Below, piece after piece: positions 27,515-36,599 of a DNA stretch of 64,000 bases; positions within the stretch are counted from its first letter, which is position 1, and every line of letters starts with the position of its first letter. Source of the DNA: Corynebacterium pseudotuberculosis (GTDB taxonomy: Bacteria > Actinomycetota > Actinomycetes > Mycobacteriales > Mycobacteriaceae). The stretch spans positions 496,001 through 560,000 of the forward strand of contig NZ_CP021251.1 of the NCBI RefSeq assembly GCF_002155265.1, written 5' to 3'. The notes under the pieces were generated by a model. The model had not been told where the DNA came from. It saw only the letters and a program-made list of their open reading frames with translations, and searched no databases. A program made the translations under genes and the position numbers.

Positions 27515-27542
27515 ACGGAGCGGTGGGGGTTGTGGGGGGGGG

Positions 27543-27998
27543 TTACCACTGAAAATCGGGGTCAATATCGGTGGGGGATACGTTGAGATAATTGGCCACA
27601 AGAGAAGTAAGGACCATTGTTAATAACTCTTGGCGTTCCTGCGTGGAGTTAGTGCGCTGCTCGATCGGCATGCGGAAGAGAACGATTCGGGCCCGAGTGG
27701 GGCGTCCAAGATGGTCTATTCCTGCGGGAATGACTCGCCCCAGGGGGATCGGGCCGTCGGCTGCGACTTCGTCTGGCAATAATGCGGCATCGAGGTTGAG
27801 GCGCATGCGGGGAACCGTGTCTACCGCAATATCTAAATTTGCAAGCTGCTGGGCAAAACTTTGTTGGATAGGCGCGTATGCTTCGAGCACTGCGGCGTCG
27901 AAAAGCGAACGCCGTGAACGGTAGCGCGGGACGGCTGTGGGGAACGTGGGGCCTCGTAGTCCTCTGCCGTGGCGGTCTCGATTCAGGCGGTAATCCAT
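27543..27998 (-). CDS. Zincin-like metallopeptidase-family protein lacking HExxH
   Basis: A 151-residue protein matching the Rv3259-type family annotated as metallopeptidase because of distant similarity to the Zincin_1 fold. The C-terminal half follows the pattern (RARIVLFRMPIEQR, then a helix, then YLNVSPTDIDPDF). The place where zincins carry HExxHxxG reads LTSLVANYLNV, so no zinc site is visible. A non-catalytic role is likely. Divergence from the DUF3499 gene and proximity to whcD are conserved. Confidence 0.72.
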   Translation of the reverse strand: MDYRLNRDRHGRGLRGPTFPTAVPRYRSRRSLFDAAVLEAYAPIQQSFAQQLANLDIAVDTVPRMRLNLDAALLPDEVAADGPIPLGRVIPAGIDHLGRPTRARIVLFRMPIEQRTNSTQERQELLTMVLTSLVANYLNVSPTDIDPDFQW

Positions 27999-28092
27999 GG
28001 TGATAAGAGTAAAACTAAGACCGCTATAGATCGGTAAAACGCGCCGAAGCCCCCCTGGGTCTACCTAAACCTCAACTAGGAGTCTAGACTTT

Positions 28093-28494
28093 ATGGACGT
28101 GAATCAGTTTCGTCGTTGTTCTCGCCCCGGTTGCGGTAAACCTGCCGTAGCTACGTTGACTTACGCGTACGCACATTCAACCGCTGTGGTTGGCCCTTTG
28201 GCGCCCAACAGTGATCCGCATAGCTGGGATCTGTGCGAATTCCATGCGTCCAAGATTACGGCCCCTCTGGGTTGGGAGCTGTTGCGTGTGGACGCGGTTG
28301 ATGATGACGATGAGGATCTTACGGCCTTGGCAGAGGCAGTGCGGGAGGCAGGAAGAACCACTAGCGGGCTGATTGATTCCAATCAAGATTTTGGAGTCAA
28401 CCATCCAGTCCACCGTGCTCAACGCAAGCAGGTATCAAAGAACACTAAACGTGGGCATCTCTCAGTAGTTCCTGATCCGGAGGATGATTGCTAA
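28093..28494 (+). CDS. DUF3499 family protein
   Basis: A 133-residue soluble protein of the actinobacterial DUF3499 family (Rv3258c type), function unknown. The N-terminus has RRCSRPGCGKPAVATLTY, and WDLCEFHASK adds a further Cys/His pair, suggesting a structural zinc site. The rest is acidic. It precedes manB, as in other Corynebacteriales. Confidence 0.88.
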   Translation: MDVNQFRRCSRPGCGKPAVATLTYAYAHSTAVVGPLAPNSDPHSWDLCEFHASKITAPLGWELLRVDAVDDDDEDLTALAEAVREAGRTTSGLIDSNQDFGVNHPVHRAQRKQVSKNTKRGHLSVVPDPEDDC

Positions 28495-28527
28495 GCGTCT
28501 AGGAGGGCCTAAGGGGCTTTCCGACTG

Positions 28528-28547
28528 CCGGCTCAGTGCTGAGCCGG
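28528..28547 (+). terminator. Hairpin between the DUF3499 gene and manB
   Basis: CCGGCTCAG TG CTGAGCCGG is a perfect 9-bp inverted repeat about 33 bp after the stop codon. Confidence 0.55.
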
Positions 28548-28629
28548 GGCGCTAGGTAAGACTGGCCACGCGGCGGAGTGCGCAAGCGCAATCCAACGCC
28601 CATGCTGCTAGGGCTGGGTAGACCAGGGT

Positions 28630-28635
28630 ACAATC
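28630..28635 (+). promoter_or_regulatory. Probable -10 box of manB
   Basis: TACAAT lies about 45 bp before the manB ATG and downstream of the preceding hairpin, so manB probably has its own promoter. Confidence 0.45.
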
Positions 28636-28680
28636 TCTCCGGAGTACTTTTGTTTATCCCTGAAAGGTGGGATTTGGTAG

Positions 28681-30060
28681 ATGCGTACCCGTGAATCGGT
28701 GACCAAGGTCATCAAGGCTTATGACGTGCGAGGGGTCGTCGGTGTTGATATTGATGCTGACTTCATCCGCGAGGTAGGCTCGGCTTTTGGCCATCTGATG
28801 CGCAACGAGGGCGCTACTAAGGTCGCCGTAGGTCATGACATGAGGCCGTCATCACCTGAGCTAACTCAGGCTTTTGCAGACGGGCTCACCGCTCAAGGCG
28901 TTGATGTGGTTGCGCTAGGGCTCACCTCCACTGATCAGCTGTATTACGCTTCTGGCGTTATGGATTGCCCCGGCGCAATGTTCACCGCATCCCACAACCC
29001 TGCCGAATATAACGGCATCAAGATGTGCCGCTCTGGCGCACGACCCGTGGGGCAGGAAACTGGTTTGGGCGCGATTATCGACATGCTGGTGGAGGGCGTC
29101 CCGGCTTACGACGGCAAACCAGGCGCTATTACGCAGAAAGATACCCTCGCGGATTACGGTTCCTTCCTTCGTGAACTTGTGGATCTGTCTGGCATCCGGC
29201 CTCTTGTTGTTGCTGTGGACGCAGCGAACGGCATGGGTGGGCATACTGTCCCTGAGGTTTTTGCAGGACTTCCACTCGATGTCAAGCCCCTCTACTTTGA
29301 GCTAGACGGAACCTTCCCTAACCATGAGGCAAACCCGCTCGACCCCAAGAACCTTGTGGACCTGCAAAAATTCACTCCAGAGGTAAAAGCCGACATCGGC
29401 CTAGCTTTTGACGGCGACGCAGATCGCTGCTTTGTGGTTGATGAGAATGGCGACCCGGTGAGCCCCTCTGCTATTTGCGCCATCGTCGCAGAGCGATACC
29501 TTGCGCAGCATCCAGGCAGCACGATTATCCATAACCTGATTACCTCCAAGACGGTTCCGGAGGTAATCGCGGAAAATGGCGGTGTTGCCGTGCGTACGCG
29601 TGTGGGACATTCCTTTATTAAGGCACAAATGGCGGAGCACGGCGCGGCATTCGGCGGCGAGCACTCTGCTCATTACTACTTCTCTGAGTTTTTCAATGCC
29701 GATTCTGGAATCCTTGCAGCAATGCACGTGCTAGCGGCTCTAGGCGGACAAGACAAGCCTTTGTCAGAGCTGATGAAAGAATATTCGCGTTACGCGGCAT
29801 CGGGAGAAATCAACTCACGTTTGGCTAGCGCTGAAGAACAGGCTGAGCGCACCCAGGCTGTTCTGGATGCTTTCGCGGATCGTACGGAAAGCGTTGATCG
29901 TCTCGACGGCGTTACCGTTGAGCTTCAAGGCACTAAGGCGTGGTTCAATGTTCGCGCTTCCAACACAGAACCACTTTTGCGTCTTAACGTCGAGGCTCCT
30001 ACGGCAGAAGAAGTGGACGCCCTAGTCACTGAAATTCTTGGGGTTATTCGTCAACAGTAG
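28681..30060 (+). CDS. manB: Phosphomannomutase/phosphoglucomutase
   Basis: Interconverts mannose-6-phosphate and mannose-1-phosphate, feeding ManC. The 459-residue alpha-D-phosphohexomutase has the phosphoserine loop FTASHNPAEYNG near residue 103, the metal loop DGDADRC near residue 245, the sugar-binding GGEHSAHYYF and the phosphate-binding RASNTEPLLRLNVE. It matches C. glutamicum ManB nearly throughout. The chosen ATG agrees with that protein, although GAAAGG lies rather far upstream. Confidence 0.94.
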   Translation: MRTRESVTKVIKAYDVRGVVGVDIDADFIREVGSAFGHLMRNEGATKVAVGHDMRPSSPELTQAFADGLTAQGVDVVALGLTSTDQLYYASGVMDCPGAMFTASHNPAEYNGIKMCRSGARPVGQETGLGAIIDMLVEGVPAYDGKPGAITQKDTLADYGSFLRELVDLSGIRPLVVAVDAANGMGGHTVPEVFAGLPLDVKPLYFELDGTFPNHEANPLDPKNLVDLQKFTPEVKADIGLAFDGDADRCFVVDENGDPVSPSAICAIVAERYLAQHPGSTIIHNLITSKTVPEVIAENGGVAVRTRVGHSFIKAQMAEHGAAFGGEHSAHYYFSEFFNADSGILAAMHVLAALGGQDKPLSELMKEYSRYAASGEINSRLASAEEQAERTQAVLDAFADRTESVDRLDGVTVELQGTKAWFNVRASNTEPLLRLNVEAPTAEEVDALVTEILGVIRQQ

Positions 30061-30197
30061 TTTTACGCTAGCTCTTGCCTAGTTTCTGGCTCCCAGGGGA
30101 TGCACAGCTATGTCTGGCTTTCCTCGGGAGCCTTTGCGTATTTTGTTAACGACTTAGCAGAATAGGCCTTCCTGTTTAGACCTACAATTGGAAGGAC

Positions 30198-31184
30198 ATG
30201 AATACACAGGAGATTTTCCACGACAGCGAATCTGCCGCTGTACCCACCCATTCTTATGATCCAGAAGCCGTAGCCTTTTACGATATAGCGCATGAAGGCG
30301 CACAGTTACGAGTGGTCGCGGAGTTTGTTCGCTCTGGTGGGTTGGACGCGGTGCAAGGAACACAACCACGAAGCGTGGTTGTAGTTACTACAGAGGCAAT
30401 TGCCACGCACTCGGCGCACGTCTCTATAGCGTTGCATGCTCCGCTCAAGGTTCCCGTGATAGTCACTGCAGAACTGCCGCGTTATGTGGGCCCTTTAGAT
30501 ATTGTGATTGTGGCCACGGAGCGTTCTTCCTCGGAGCATCTATCCCAGGCGCTAACTACTGCGATGCGTAGAGGCTGCATGGTTATCCTCGTCAGCGCTT
30601 CCGGGGGAATGCTCCATAAGGATGCTGCCCAAGAAGCCATCGTTGTTCCATCTCTCCCTTTAATAGAAGGCCCAAGTCCGCTTCGTATTATCGCAGTGGT
30701 TATGGCAGTACTAGCGCTGCTTGAGCAGGACCAAGAAAGAACCGCGACTGTACTAGAGGAGAGCGCATCTCATGTGGACGCAGAGATTATGCAGTGTTCT
30801 CCAGAATATGGTGAAAACGCCAATAGGGCGCGCCAGTTAGCTCAGATAACCGGACATATCATTCACACCGGTACTACCGCCTCCGCTGTGGCAGTGGCCA
30901 ATCTCATAGCTGTGTTATGGACTAGTTATGGGAAAGAATCAACAAGTCTTCCCGCCACGGAACTTGGGGCGGCCCTGGGGCGTTTCTCGTATGCGGTTAA
31001 AGATATATTTTTTGATCCTGACTTGGATAAAGCTCCTACGGGACAAAGCCTAAAAACCATTGCGTGGTGTGAGCCAGAGCCTGACGCATGGGAGCGGACA
31101 GAACATATTGATGCTGGATCAACGGGCACGCCATTGCGAATGATTGCTCGCGGATTCGCGGCGACTGCCTTTATATCGAGTTAG
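30198..31184 (+). CDS. SIS-like/TobH-type protein between manB and manA
   Basis: A 328-residue protein of the Rv3256c type, annotated elsewhere as TobH or phosphosugar-isomerase-like. It looks like a double SIS fold without isomerase-type catalytic signatures: VVVTTEAIATHSAHVSIAL and LDIVIVATERSSSEHLSQAL resemble sugar-phosphate-binding loops. The role is unknown; the mannose context suggests binding or isomerising a phosphohexose. Its end is followed closely by the manA ribosome-binding site, so the two are probably co-transcribed. Confidence 0.68.
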   Translation: MNTQEIFHDSESAAVPTHSYDPEAVAFYDIAHEGAQLRVVAEFVRSGGLDAVQGTQPRSVVVVTTEAIATHSAHVSIALHAPLKVPVIVTAELPRYVGPLDIVIVATERSSSEHLSQALTTAMRRGCMVILVSASGGMLHKDAAQEAIVVPSLPLIEGPSPLRIIAVVMAVLALLEQDQERTATVLEESASHVDAEIMQCSPEYGENANRARQLAQITGHIIHTGTTASAVAVANLIAVLWTSYGKESTSLPATELGAALGRFSYAVKDIFFDPDLDKAPTGQSLKTIAWCEPEPDAWERTEHIDAGSTGTPLRMIARGFAATAFISS

Positions 31185-31239
31185 CAAGTATTCTCTTACA
31201 TCGGTGCCAAGAGTGGTACGAAATATCGGGAGGAATGAC

Positions 31240-32397
31240 ATGCAGTTGCTGTCCCCAAGTGCACAGGCCTATGCCTGGGGCTCTAGGACACTCATCCAAA
31301 ATCTCAGAGGTGAGGAGCAAGGAACCAGTCCAATTGCTGAACTTTGGTATGGCGCCCATCCGGGTGGGCCATCGAAGATTGGGGACGAGTCTCTTGCCGA
31401 GCATATCGCTGCTGCTCCTGAGCAGCAGCTTGGGCATCGTGTCCATAGCGAATTTGGAGAGAGGCTTCCATTCCTCCTGAAAATTCTGGCAGCGGACCAG
31501 CCTTTGTCTTTGCAAGCACATCCTTCCTTGGAACAAGCCCAGGAAGGTTTTGCTAGGGATAACGAGCAGGGGATTCAGCTTGGGGCGCATAACCGGAATT
31601 ACAAGGACGATAACCATAAGCCTGAGTTACTGATTGCCTTGACCGAGTTCCACGCGATGGCAGGATTCCGTCCGCTTGCTAAGACCCTGGAGATGCTAAG
31701 GTTCCTCGACTGTGAGGAATTAGAGCGCTACATCGCGATGGTTGTAGATAATCCACTGAAAGAATCTGATAGCCTGCGTGCGCTGTTTACTACGTGGATC
31801 ACAATCCCTACGGCTAATCGACGCGATCTCATTGTCGCAGTTGTTTCATCTGCAAAGGAAAAAGCAGAAAGCGCTCCGGAGTGGATGAGCGCTGCGTTGA
31901 AGAATATCGTGCTGCTCAACGAGCAGTATCCTGGGGACGTAGGCGTATTGGGGGCGATTCTGCTCAATTACGTTGTTCTTCAACCGGGGGAGGCCATCTA
32001 CCTTGATGCGGGTAACCTGCATGCCTATGTGCGGGGGCTTGGCGTTGAGATCATGGCAAACTCCGACAATGTTCTTCGTGGCGGGTTGACGTCAAAACAT
32101 GTTGATGTGCCGGAGCTTGTGCGAGTGCTTAAGTTTGCTTCTTTGGAAAATCCCATTGTAGAGGCAGAATCTGGAGTCTATCCAGTGCCTATCAACGAGT
32201 TTGCTATTAAGCGAATCGATCTTGATAAAACTGCAGAAAAGATCGCTCACGATGGTCCCGCCATACTCTTGTGCACGGCTGGAACAGTGGAAGTAGGCGG
32301 AGTGACTCTTAACCCAACTCAAGCATTGTGGCTCTCTGCCGCCGATGCTGAGGTGGAGGCGCGCGGTCAAGGCCAGCTCTTTGTGGCTACCGTGTGA
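31240..32397 (+). CDS. manA: Mannose-6-phosphate isomerase, class I
   Basis: Zinc enzyme converting fructose-6-phosphate to mannose-6-phosphate, the entry to GDP-mannose. The protein of about 385 residues has the metal-site motifs LQAHPSLEQA and HKPELLIAL and the family signature YLDAGNLHAYVRGLGVEIMANSDNVLRGG. The ATG at 31240 is chosen because GGGAGGAATGAC precedes it. An upstream in-frame start overlaps the preceding gene by 41 bases and lacks support. Confidence 0.93.
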   Translation: MQLLSPSAQAYAWGSRTLIQNLRGEEQGTSPIAELWYGAHPGGPSKIGDESLAEHIAAAPEQQLGHRVHSEFGERLPFLLKILAADQPLSLQAHPSLEQAQEGFARDNEQGIQLGAHNRNYKDDNHKPELLIALTEFHAMAGFRPLAKTLEMLRFLDCEELERYIAMVVDNPLKESDSLRALFTTWITIPTANRRDLIVAVVSSAKEKAESAPEWMSAALKNIVLLNEQYPGDVGVLGAILLNYVVLQPGEAIYLDAGNLHAYVRGLGVEIMANSDNVLRGGLTSKHVDVPELVRVLKFASLENPIVEAESGVYPVPINEFAIKRIDLDKTAEKIAHDGPAILLCTAGTVEVGGVTLNPTQALWLSAADAEVEARGQGQLFVATV

Positions 32398-32420
32398 TCT
32401 GATTGTAGGAAGGCATAAGA

Positions 32421-32453
32421 AAGGGGAACAGCTCAAAGAGCTGTCCCCCTTTT
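32421..32453. terminator. Bidirectional terminator between manA and the convergent gene
   Basis: GGGGAACAGCTC AAA GAGCTGTCCCCC forms a 12-position stem with one mismatch, followed by TTTT on the plus strand and by CTTTC on the minus strand. Confidence 0.8.
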
Positions 32454-32466
32454 AAAATCATCTATT

Positions 32467-33234
32467 TTAAGGCTGCAGAACCACTTTTTCTGTGTTCTGA
32501 GCCGGTGCTTCAGGCTTAGGCTCAGTTTCTTTTGCCGCAGTAGGATGGGGTTTCTCCTGCGGGGAGAGAAGGGTTCCTGCAGAGCCCAGCATTTTTTGCA
32601 CGGTAGAGGGGTCCACCAAGGGGGCGGTGGGCTCCGTGATAATTTCCGTGGGGGCCGTGCTTGGTTCTGTTGAGGTGCTACTCGTATTTTGGTCTGGCTT
32701 CTCCGTAGACTGAGCGGGATTGGCAGAAGAACCCTCTGATACCGGAACGGTGGGGGGATGCGGTTGCGAGCTTTGGTTTTGGGGAGTTTCTTCTGCGGGA
32801 TCGTCGAGAGTTGGGGTGTCTATCTCCGGAATTGCAATTGTTGTTTGCTCTTGGGGAGTGGTAGGGACAGCGACCGTGGTAGTAGGGGGGCGAGGTTTCC
32901 CACTACCTAGATGCGCATTGGGCGGCATCAGAGGATCGTGACGCACATGAGGAACGCGATTAGGCGCTATTGGGTATTGGGTGCGAACCACATAGGGGTC
33001 CTCTTGCGGCGAAGAATCTGCAGGAGCGGGAGCGCTGCTCTGCGGCTGTGGTGCAACACTAGCGGAAGAGGTCACCGCGGCTTCTTCCAATTTTTGTGGC
33101 CCAGCGTCGGAGGTAGCGTTTGATGCTGTGGTCTGTGGGCTCCCGAGCTTCCAAACCAAGATCCCAATGGCAATAGCTAGCGTGGTGCCGGCAGCAATGA
33201 ACAATAGAAACCGGCGAGTATAAGTGTTGTCCAC
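32467..33234 (-). CDS. Proline-rich single-pass membrane protein
   Basis: A protein of about 255 residues. One transmembrane helix lies near residues 8-29 (FLLFIAAGTTLAIAIGILVWKL), with a short cytoplasmic N-terminus. A long low-complexity exterior rich in Pro, Ser, Thr and Glu follows. No domain is recognisable. The GTG at 33234 has AGGAG six bases upstream and is preferred over an ATG five codons earlier. Such tails in corynebacteria span the cell wall or act as scaffolds; that is inference. Confidence 0.7.
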   Translation of the reverse strand: MDNTYTRRFLLFIAAGTTLAIAIGILVWKLGSPQTTASNATSDAGPQKLEEAAVTSSASVAPQPQSSAPAPADSSPQEDPYVVRTQYPIAPNRVPHVRHDPLMPPNAHLGSGKPRPPTTTVAVPTTPQEQTTIAIPEIDTPTLDDPAEETPQNQSSQPHPPTVPVSEGSSANPAQSTEKPDQNTSSTSTEPSTAPTEIITEPTAPLVDPSTVQKMLGSAGTLLSPQEKPHPTAAKETEPKPEAPAQNTEKVVLQP

Positions 33235-33856
33235 GTCGGCTCCTCTCAACGTCGTAATGGATGTTGAACATCGGCATCGTGTGGCAGGGTTATTCCGTTA
33301 TGTTGTTCGCTGCGCGGATCGGCTATTCGCCGGTCGGTTCAAGAACAACGAGAGAAAACCAGTCACGATTTGATAACAAAAACGACCGTAGCATACCTTT
33401 TAGCGCTCTGTAACCTGAGCGTGACCCTCGCCGTGCTGTTTCTTAAGAAAAAGTACATGATGTTGGGAACAGCGGAAACAGAAGATCATAGGGGACTATA
33501 AAAGCTCTTCTTGCAGATGAAAATAAGTTTTTTAGGCACTGGCTGGAGAGAATAATAATGATCAGGAGTGCCAGTTATTCCTATAGGGAAAATCATAAAA
33601 TAAGTTTTTGTAAGTCGGTAGCGGCTGCCTTCATGGAAGGTGTAATAAAAGAGGTACATACGTGATCGAAACCTCGGTCGGGTTCTTGATCGAGGTGCAT
33701 GCTAATGATTACGGTGCCGTTTTCTGATGTGTATCAGACTTGACATACGGGGCGGTTTAAACTCTCCAATGTTCATTGAATACAGTTAGCTCAGCGATGC
33801 CTCGCCGAAGCGCCGAATAATTTGGTTAAAGATAAAAGTAGTGAAAGGAATAACTC
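33235..33856. other. AT-rich intergenic region with short repeats
   Basis: No gene is evident in these 620 bp. AAAATAAGTTTTT occurs at 33520 and again at 33597. Between the two, GGCACT (33535) and AGTGCC (33567) form an inverted pair. The region must contain divergent promoters for the proline-rich protein gene and the DUF4259 gene. Confidence 0.55.
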
Positions 33857-34210
33857 ATGAGCACCTGGGAAAGAGAGATTTTCTCCGAGGAAGTTAACGT
33901 TGATTTTCTCGATGAGCTAAATGACCTAGACAGCGATGATGTCGTAGAAGCAGTGCGCGATGCTTGTGTTTTAGCAACCGGAACGGGGCGGGTTTCTGAA
34001 GACGAGCAGCTTAATGGCTTAGCCGCGGCAACAATTGCGGCTATCTGGGCTGGGGCGCCCTTTAGCGATGGCGACCTGGTAAGCACCTACCCCTTTATCC
34101 GGGAATATATAGGGGAGGGCGACGAGGCTTTACACGAATCCGCTGCCAAGCTACTAGAAGAAGCCGATACGGAAGAAGACCTTGAGGCTTTCCTAGAGGC
34201 TTTGAGCTAA
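33857..34210 (+). CDS. DUF4259-like small acidic protein
   Basis: A 117-residue soluble, strongly acidic protein. The opening MSTWEREIFSEE...DFLDEL resembles the DUF4259 family start MGTWGxGPFxNDxxxDFLxxL, and the helical rest (LNGLAAATIAAIWAG) fits too. The function of the family is unknown. A single gene with its own leader, followed by a hairpin at 34268-34283. Confidence 0.7.
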   Translation: MSTWEREIFSEEVNVDFLDELNDLDSDDVVEAVRDACVLATGTGRVSEDEQLNGLAAATIAAIWAGAPFSDGDLVSTYPFIREYIGEGDEALHESAAKLLEEADTEEDLEAFLEALS

Positions 34211-34267
34211 TTCCGGAATAATACTTTTCGCCCCAGTCATGCGGGTATGGGAAAAGCTGTCGAAGGA

Positions 34268-34283
34268 GGGCGTCGTAACGCCC
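34268..34283 (+). terminator. Hairpin after the DUF4259 gene
   Basis: GGGCGT CGTA ACGCCC forms a 6-bp GC-rich stem about 58 bp after the stop codon. Confidence 0.4.
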
Positions 34284-34342
34284 CCATCTGCGCATGCGTT
34301 ATGAAAGACTTTTAGAAAGACCCCGCTGTGTATATTGCCGGG

Positions 34343-34367
34343 ATACACCGGTAGAGCTTTGGTGTAT
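34343..34367 (+). promoter_or_regulatory. Leader hairpin upstream of sahH
   Basis: ATACACC and GGTGTAT flank an 11-base loop 35-60 bp before the sahH start. It does not fit the S-adenosylhomocysteine riboswitch consensus that I know. Confidence 0.4.
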
Positions 34368-34401
34368 TAGGTGCGCGGCACTTGTGAGAAGGAATACTTA
34401 A

Positions 34402-35841
34402 ATGACCTCTTTTGATTTCAAGGTGAAAGATTTAAGCCTCGCGGAAGCAGGCCGCCACCAAATCCGTCTCGCAGAATATGAGATGCCGGGTTTGATGCAG
34501 TTGCGAGAAGAATATCGTGAAGAACAGCCGCTCGCGGGGGCTCGGATTACCGGCTCGATTCACATGACTGTTCAGACCGCCGTGTTAATTGAGACGCTCG
34601 TAGCGCTGGGCGCAGAAGTGCGCTGGGCATCATGCAACATCTTTTCCACTCAAGATGAAGCAGCAGCTGCAGTTGTAGTTGGCCCGGAGGGGACTGTAGA
34701 CAACCCGCAGGGTGTCCCGGTTTTTGCGTGGAAGGGCGAGACTCTTCAAGAGTATTGGGATTGTGTACACAAAATTTTTGCATGGCCGGGAGACCAGCTT
34801 CCCAATATGATCCTGGATGATGGCGGGGACGCAACTATGGCGGTTATTCGTGGCCAGCAATATGAACAAGCCGGCGTTGTCCCACCGGGCGAGGAGGGGG
34901 ACTCTGACGAGTACCAGGCGTTCTTGGAGATGCTGCGAGCAACGTTGGAATCAGATCCAGGGATGTGGACGGCTATCGCATCCTCCGTGAAAGGTGTCAC
35001 CGAGGAAACCACGACGGGCGTGCATAGGCTATATCACTTTGCAGAAGAAGGCGTGCTGCCATTCCCCGCAATGAACGTTAACGACGCCGTGACCAAGTCC
35101 AAGTTTGATAATAAATACGGTACCCGGCATTCGCTTATCGACGGCATCAATCGTGCCACCGACATGCTGATGGGCGGCAAAAATGTCCTGATCTGTGGCT
35201 ATGGCGACGTAGGTAAAGGCTGCGCAGAGGCAATGGCCGGGCAGGGTGCGCGCGTAAAAGTTACAGAAGCTGATCCCATTAATGCTCTTCAGGCGCTGAT
35301 GGACGGGTTCCCGGTAGTCACAGTTGATCAGGCTATCTCGGAAGCGGACATTGTGATTACCGCGACGGGAAACATGGGCATCATTTCCTTTGAACAGATG
35401 CTGAAGATGAAAGACCATGCGGTTCTAGGCAACATTGGGCACTTTGATAATGAAATAGACATGGCCTCGTTGCTGCATCGCAACGATGTCTCCCGTGTGA
35501 CAATCAAGCCGCAGGTTGATGAATTCACGCTGCCCAATGGCAACGCGATTATTGTGTTGTCAGAAGGGCGCCTTTTGAACCTGGGCAATGCCACCGGCCA
35601 TCCTAGCTTTGTGATGTCCACATCATTTGCGGATCAGACCATTGCCCAGATAGAGCTTTTCCAAAATGATGGACGCTACCGCAATGAGGTCTACCGTTTG
35701 CCTAAGATCCTGGATGAGAAGGTAGCCAGAATCCACGTGGAGGCTTTGGGCGGAGAAATTACTGAGCTAACCAAAGAACAAGCGGAATATATAGGCGTGG
35801 ACGTCGCAGGGCCTTATAAACCGGAGCATTACCGTTACTAA
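34402..35841 (+). CDS. sahH: Adenosylhomocysteinase
   Basis: Splits S-adenosylhomocysteine to adenosine and homocysteine, clearing the product inhibitor of methyltransferases. The 479-residue protein shows [26 protein letters not shown] (NAD-binding, near residue 265), the actinobacterial and eukaryote-like insertion, and the family end [13 protein letters not shown] lies before the ATG. Its TAA overlaps the tmk ATG by one base, so the two are coupled. Confidence 0.96.
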   Translation: MTSFDFKVKDLSLAEAGRHQIRLAEYEMPGLMQLREEYREEQPLAGARITGSIHMTVQTAVLIETLVALGAEVRWASCNIFSTQDEAAAAVVVGPEGTVDNPQGVPVFAWKGETLQEYWDCVHKIFAWPGDQLPNMILDDGGDATMAVIRGQQYEQAGVVPPGEEGDSDEYQAFLEMLRATLESDPGMWTAIASSVKGVTEETTTGVHRLYHFAEEGVLPFPAMNVNDAVTKSKFDNKYGTRHSLIDGINRATDMLMGGKNVLICGYGDVGKGCAEAMAGQGARVKVTEADPINALQALMDGFPVVTVDQAISEADIVITATGNMGIISFEQMLKMKDHAVLGNIGHFDNEIDMASLLHRNDVSRVTIKPQVDEFTLPNGNAIIVLSEGRLLNLGNATGHPSFVMSTSFADQTIAQIELFQNDGRYRNEVYRLPKILDEKVARIHVEALGGEITELTKEQAEYIGVDVAGPYKPEHYRY

Positions 35842-36461
35842 TGATTATTGCGATTGAAGGAATTGACGGCGCGGGTAAAAATACTCTGGTTCGTGCCCTC
35901 GTCGAGAAGCTTGACGCACGAGTTTTAGGGTTTCCGCGCTACCAGGACTCTATCCACGCCCATCTTGCGCAGAAGGCGCTCTACCAGGAGATGGGTGACG
36001 TCAGTGATTCCATCTACGCCATGGCCCTACTTTTTGCGCTAGACCGTAGGGAGATAGCGGAGGAACTCCGGTCCTATAAGGGGAGTGAAGACGTTATCTT
36101 GCTCGATAGGTATGTCTCCTCTAATGCCGCATATTCGGCGGCTCGCGCACAGGACTGGAACCTGGTGGCGTGGGTTTCTCACCTTGAGTTTGAGGAGTTT
36201 GGCCTTCCTACCCCCGATATACAAGTGCTTCTGAATACCTCCCCGGAAGTAGCAGCACAGCGTGCGGCAAAGCGGGAGGAACAGGACCAGGATCGTTCCC
36301 GCGACTGCTATGAAACCGATAGTAGCCTGCAGGTTCGTACCTCAGATGCGTACGCTAGATTGGCTGAAGAGAAGCGGTTTTCTCCTTGGATTGTGGCGCA
36401 GCCGGGAGACTCTGTTGATGACGTCGCACTCAAGATCATCCAAACCCTGGGTACGATGTAA
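35841..36461 (+). CDS. tmk: Thymidylate kinase
   Basis: Phosphorylates dTMP to dTDP. The 206-residue protein has the P-loop IEGIDGAGKNTL at its start, DRYVSSNAAYSAAR and a lid region with ERRA-like QRAAKREEQDQDRSRD. It starts on the last base of the sahH stop. Gene order sahH-tmk-mtrA is conserved in Corynebacteriales. Confidence 0.94.
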   Translation: MIIAIEGIDGAGKNTLVRALVEKLDARVLGFPRYQDSIHAHLAQKALYQEMGDVSDSIYAMALLFALDRREIAEELRSYKGSEDVILLDRYVSSNAAYSAARAQDWNLVAWVSHLEFEEFGLPTPDIQVLLNTSPEVAAQRAAKREEQDQDRSRDCYETDSSLQVRTSDAYARLAEEKRFSPWIVAQPGDSVDDVALKIIQTLGTM

Positions 36462-36488
36462 TGAGTTAGTTTTAAAATTATTATAAAA

Positions 36489-36501
36489 CCCGCTAGGCGG
36501 G
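36489..36501 (+). terminator. Short hairpin after tmk
   Basis: CCCGC TAG GCGGG follows tmk after 27 bp, before the mtrA leader. The stem is short and any termination is probably partial. Confidence 0.3.
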
Positions 36502-36599
36502 ATGTGGCCTTCTTCTGGAGCTCCTGGGCGAGCAAAACTCGTATATAGGGGCGACGGCGGTGGGTATTCCGCGCTTGTTTGAGGAAGGACTTCAGGCAG

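Noticed and set aside
34211..34401. Possible S-adenosylhomocysteine riboswitch upstream of sahH
   Set aside because: The hairpins there do not match the conserved core of known SAH riboswitches. The region may simply hold a terminator and promoter.
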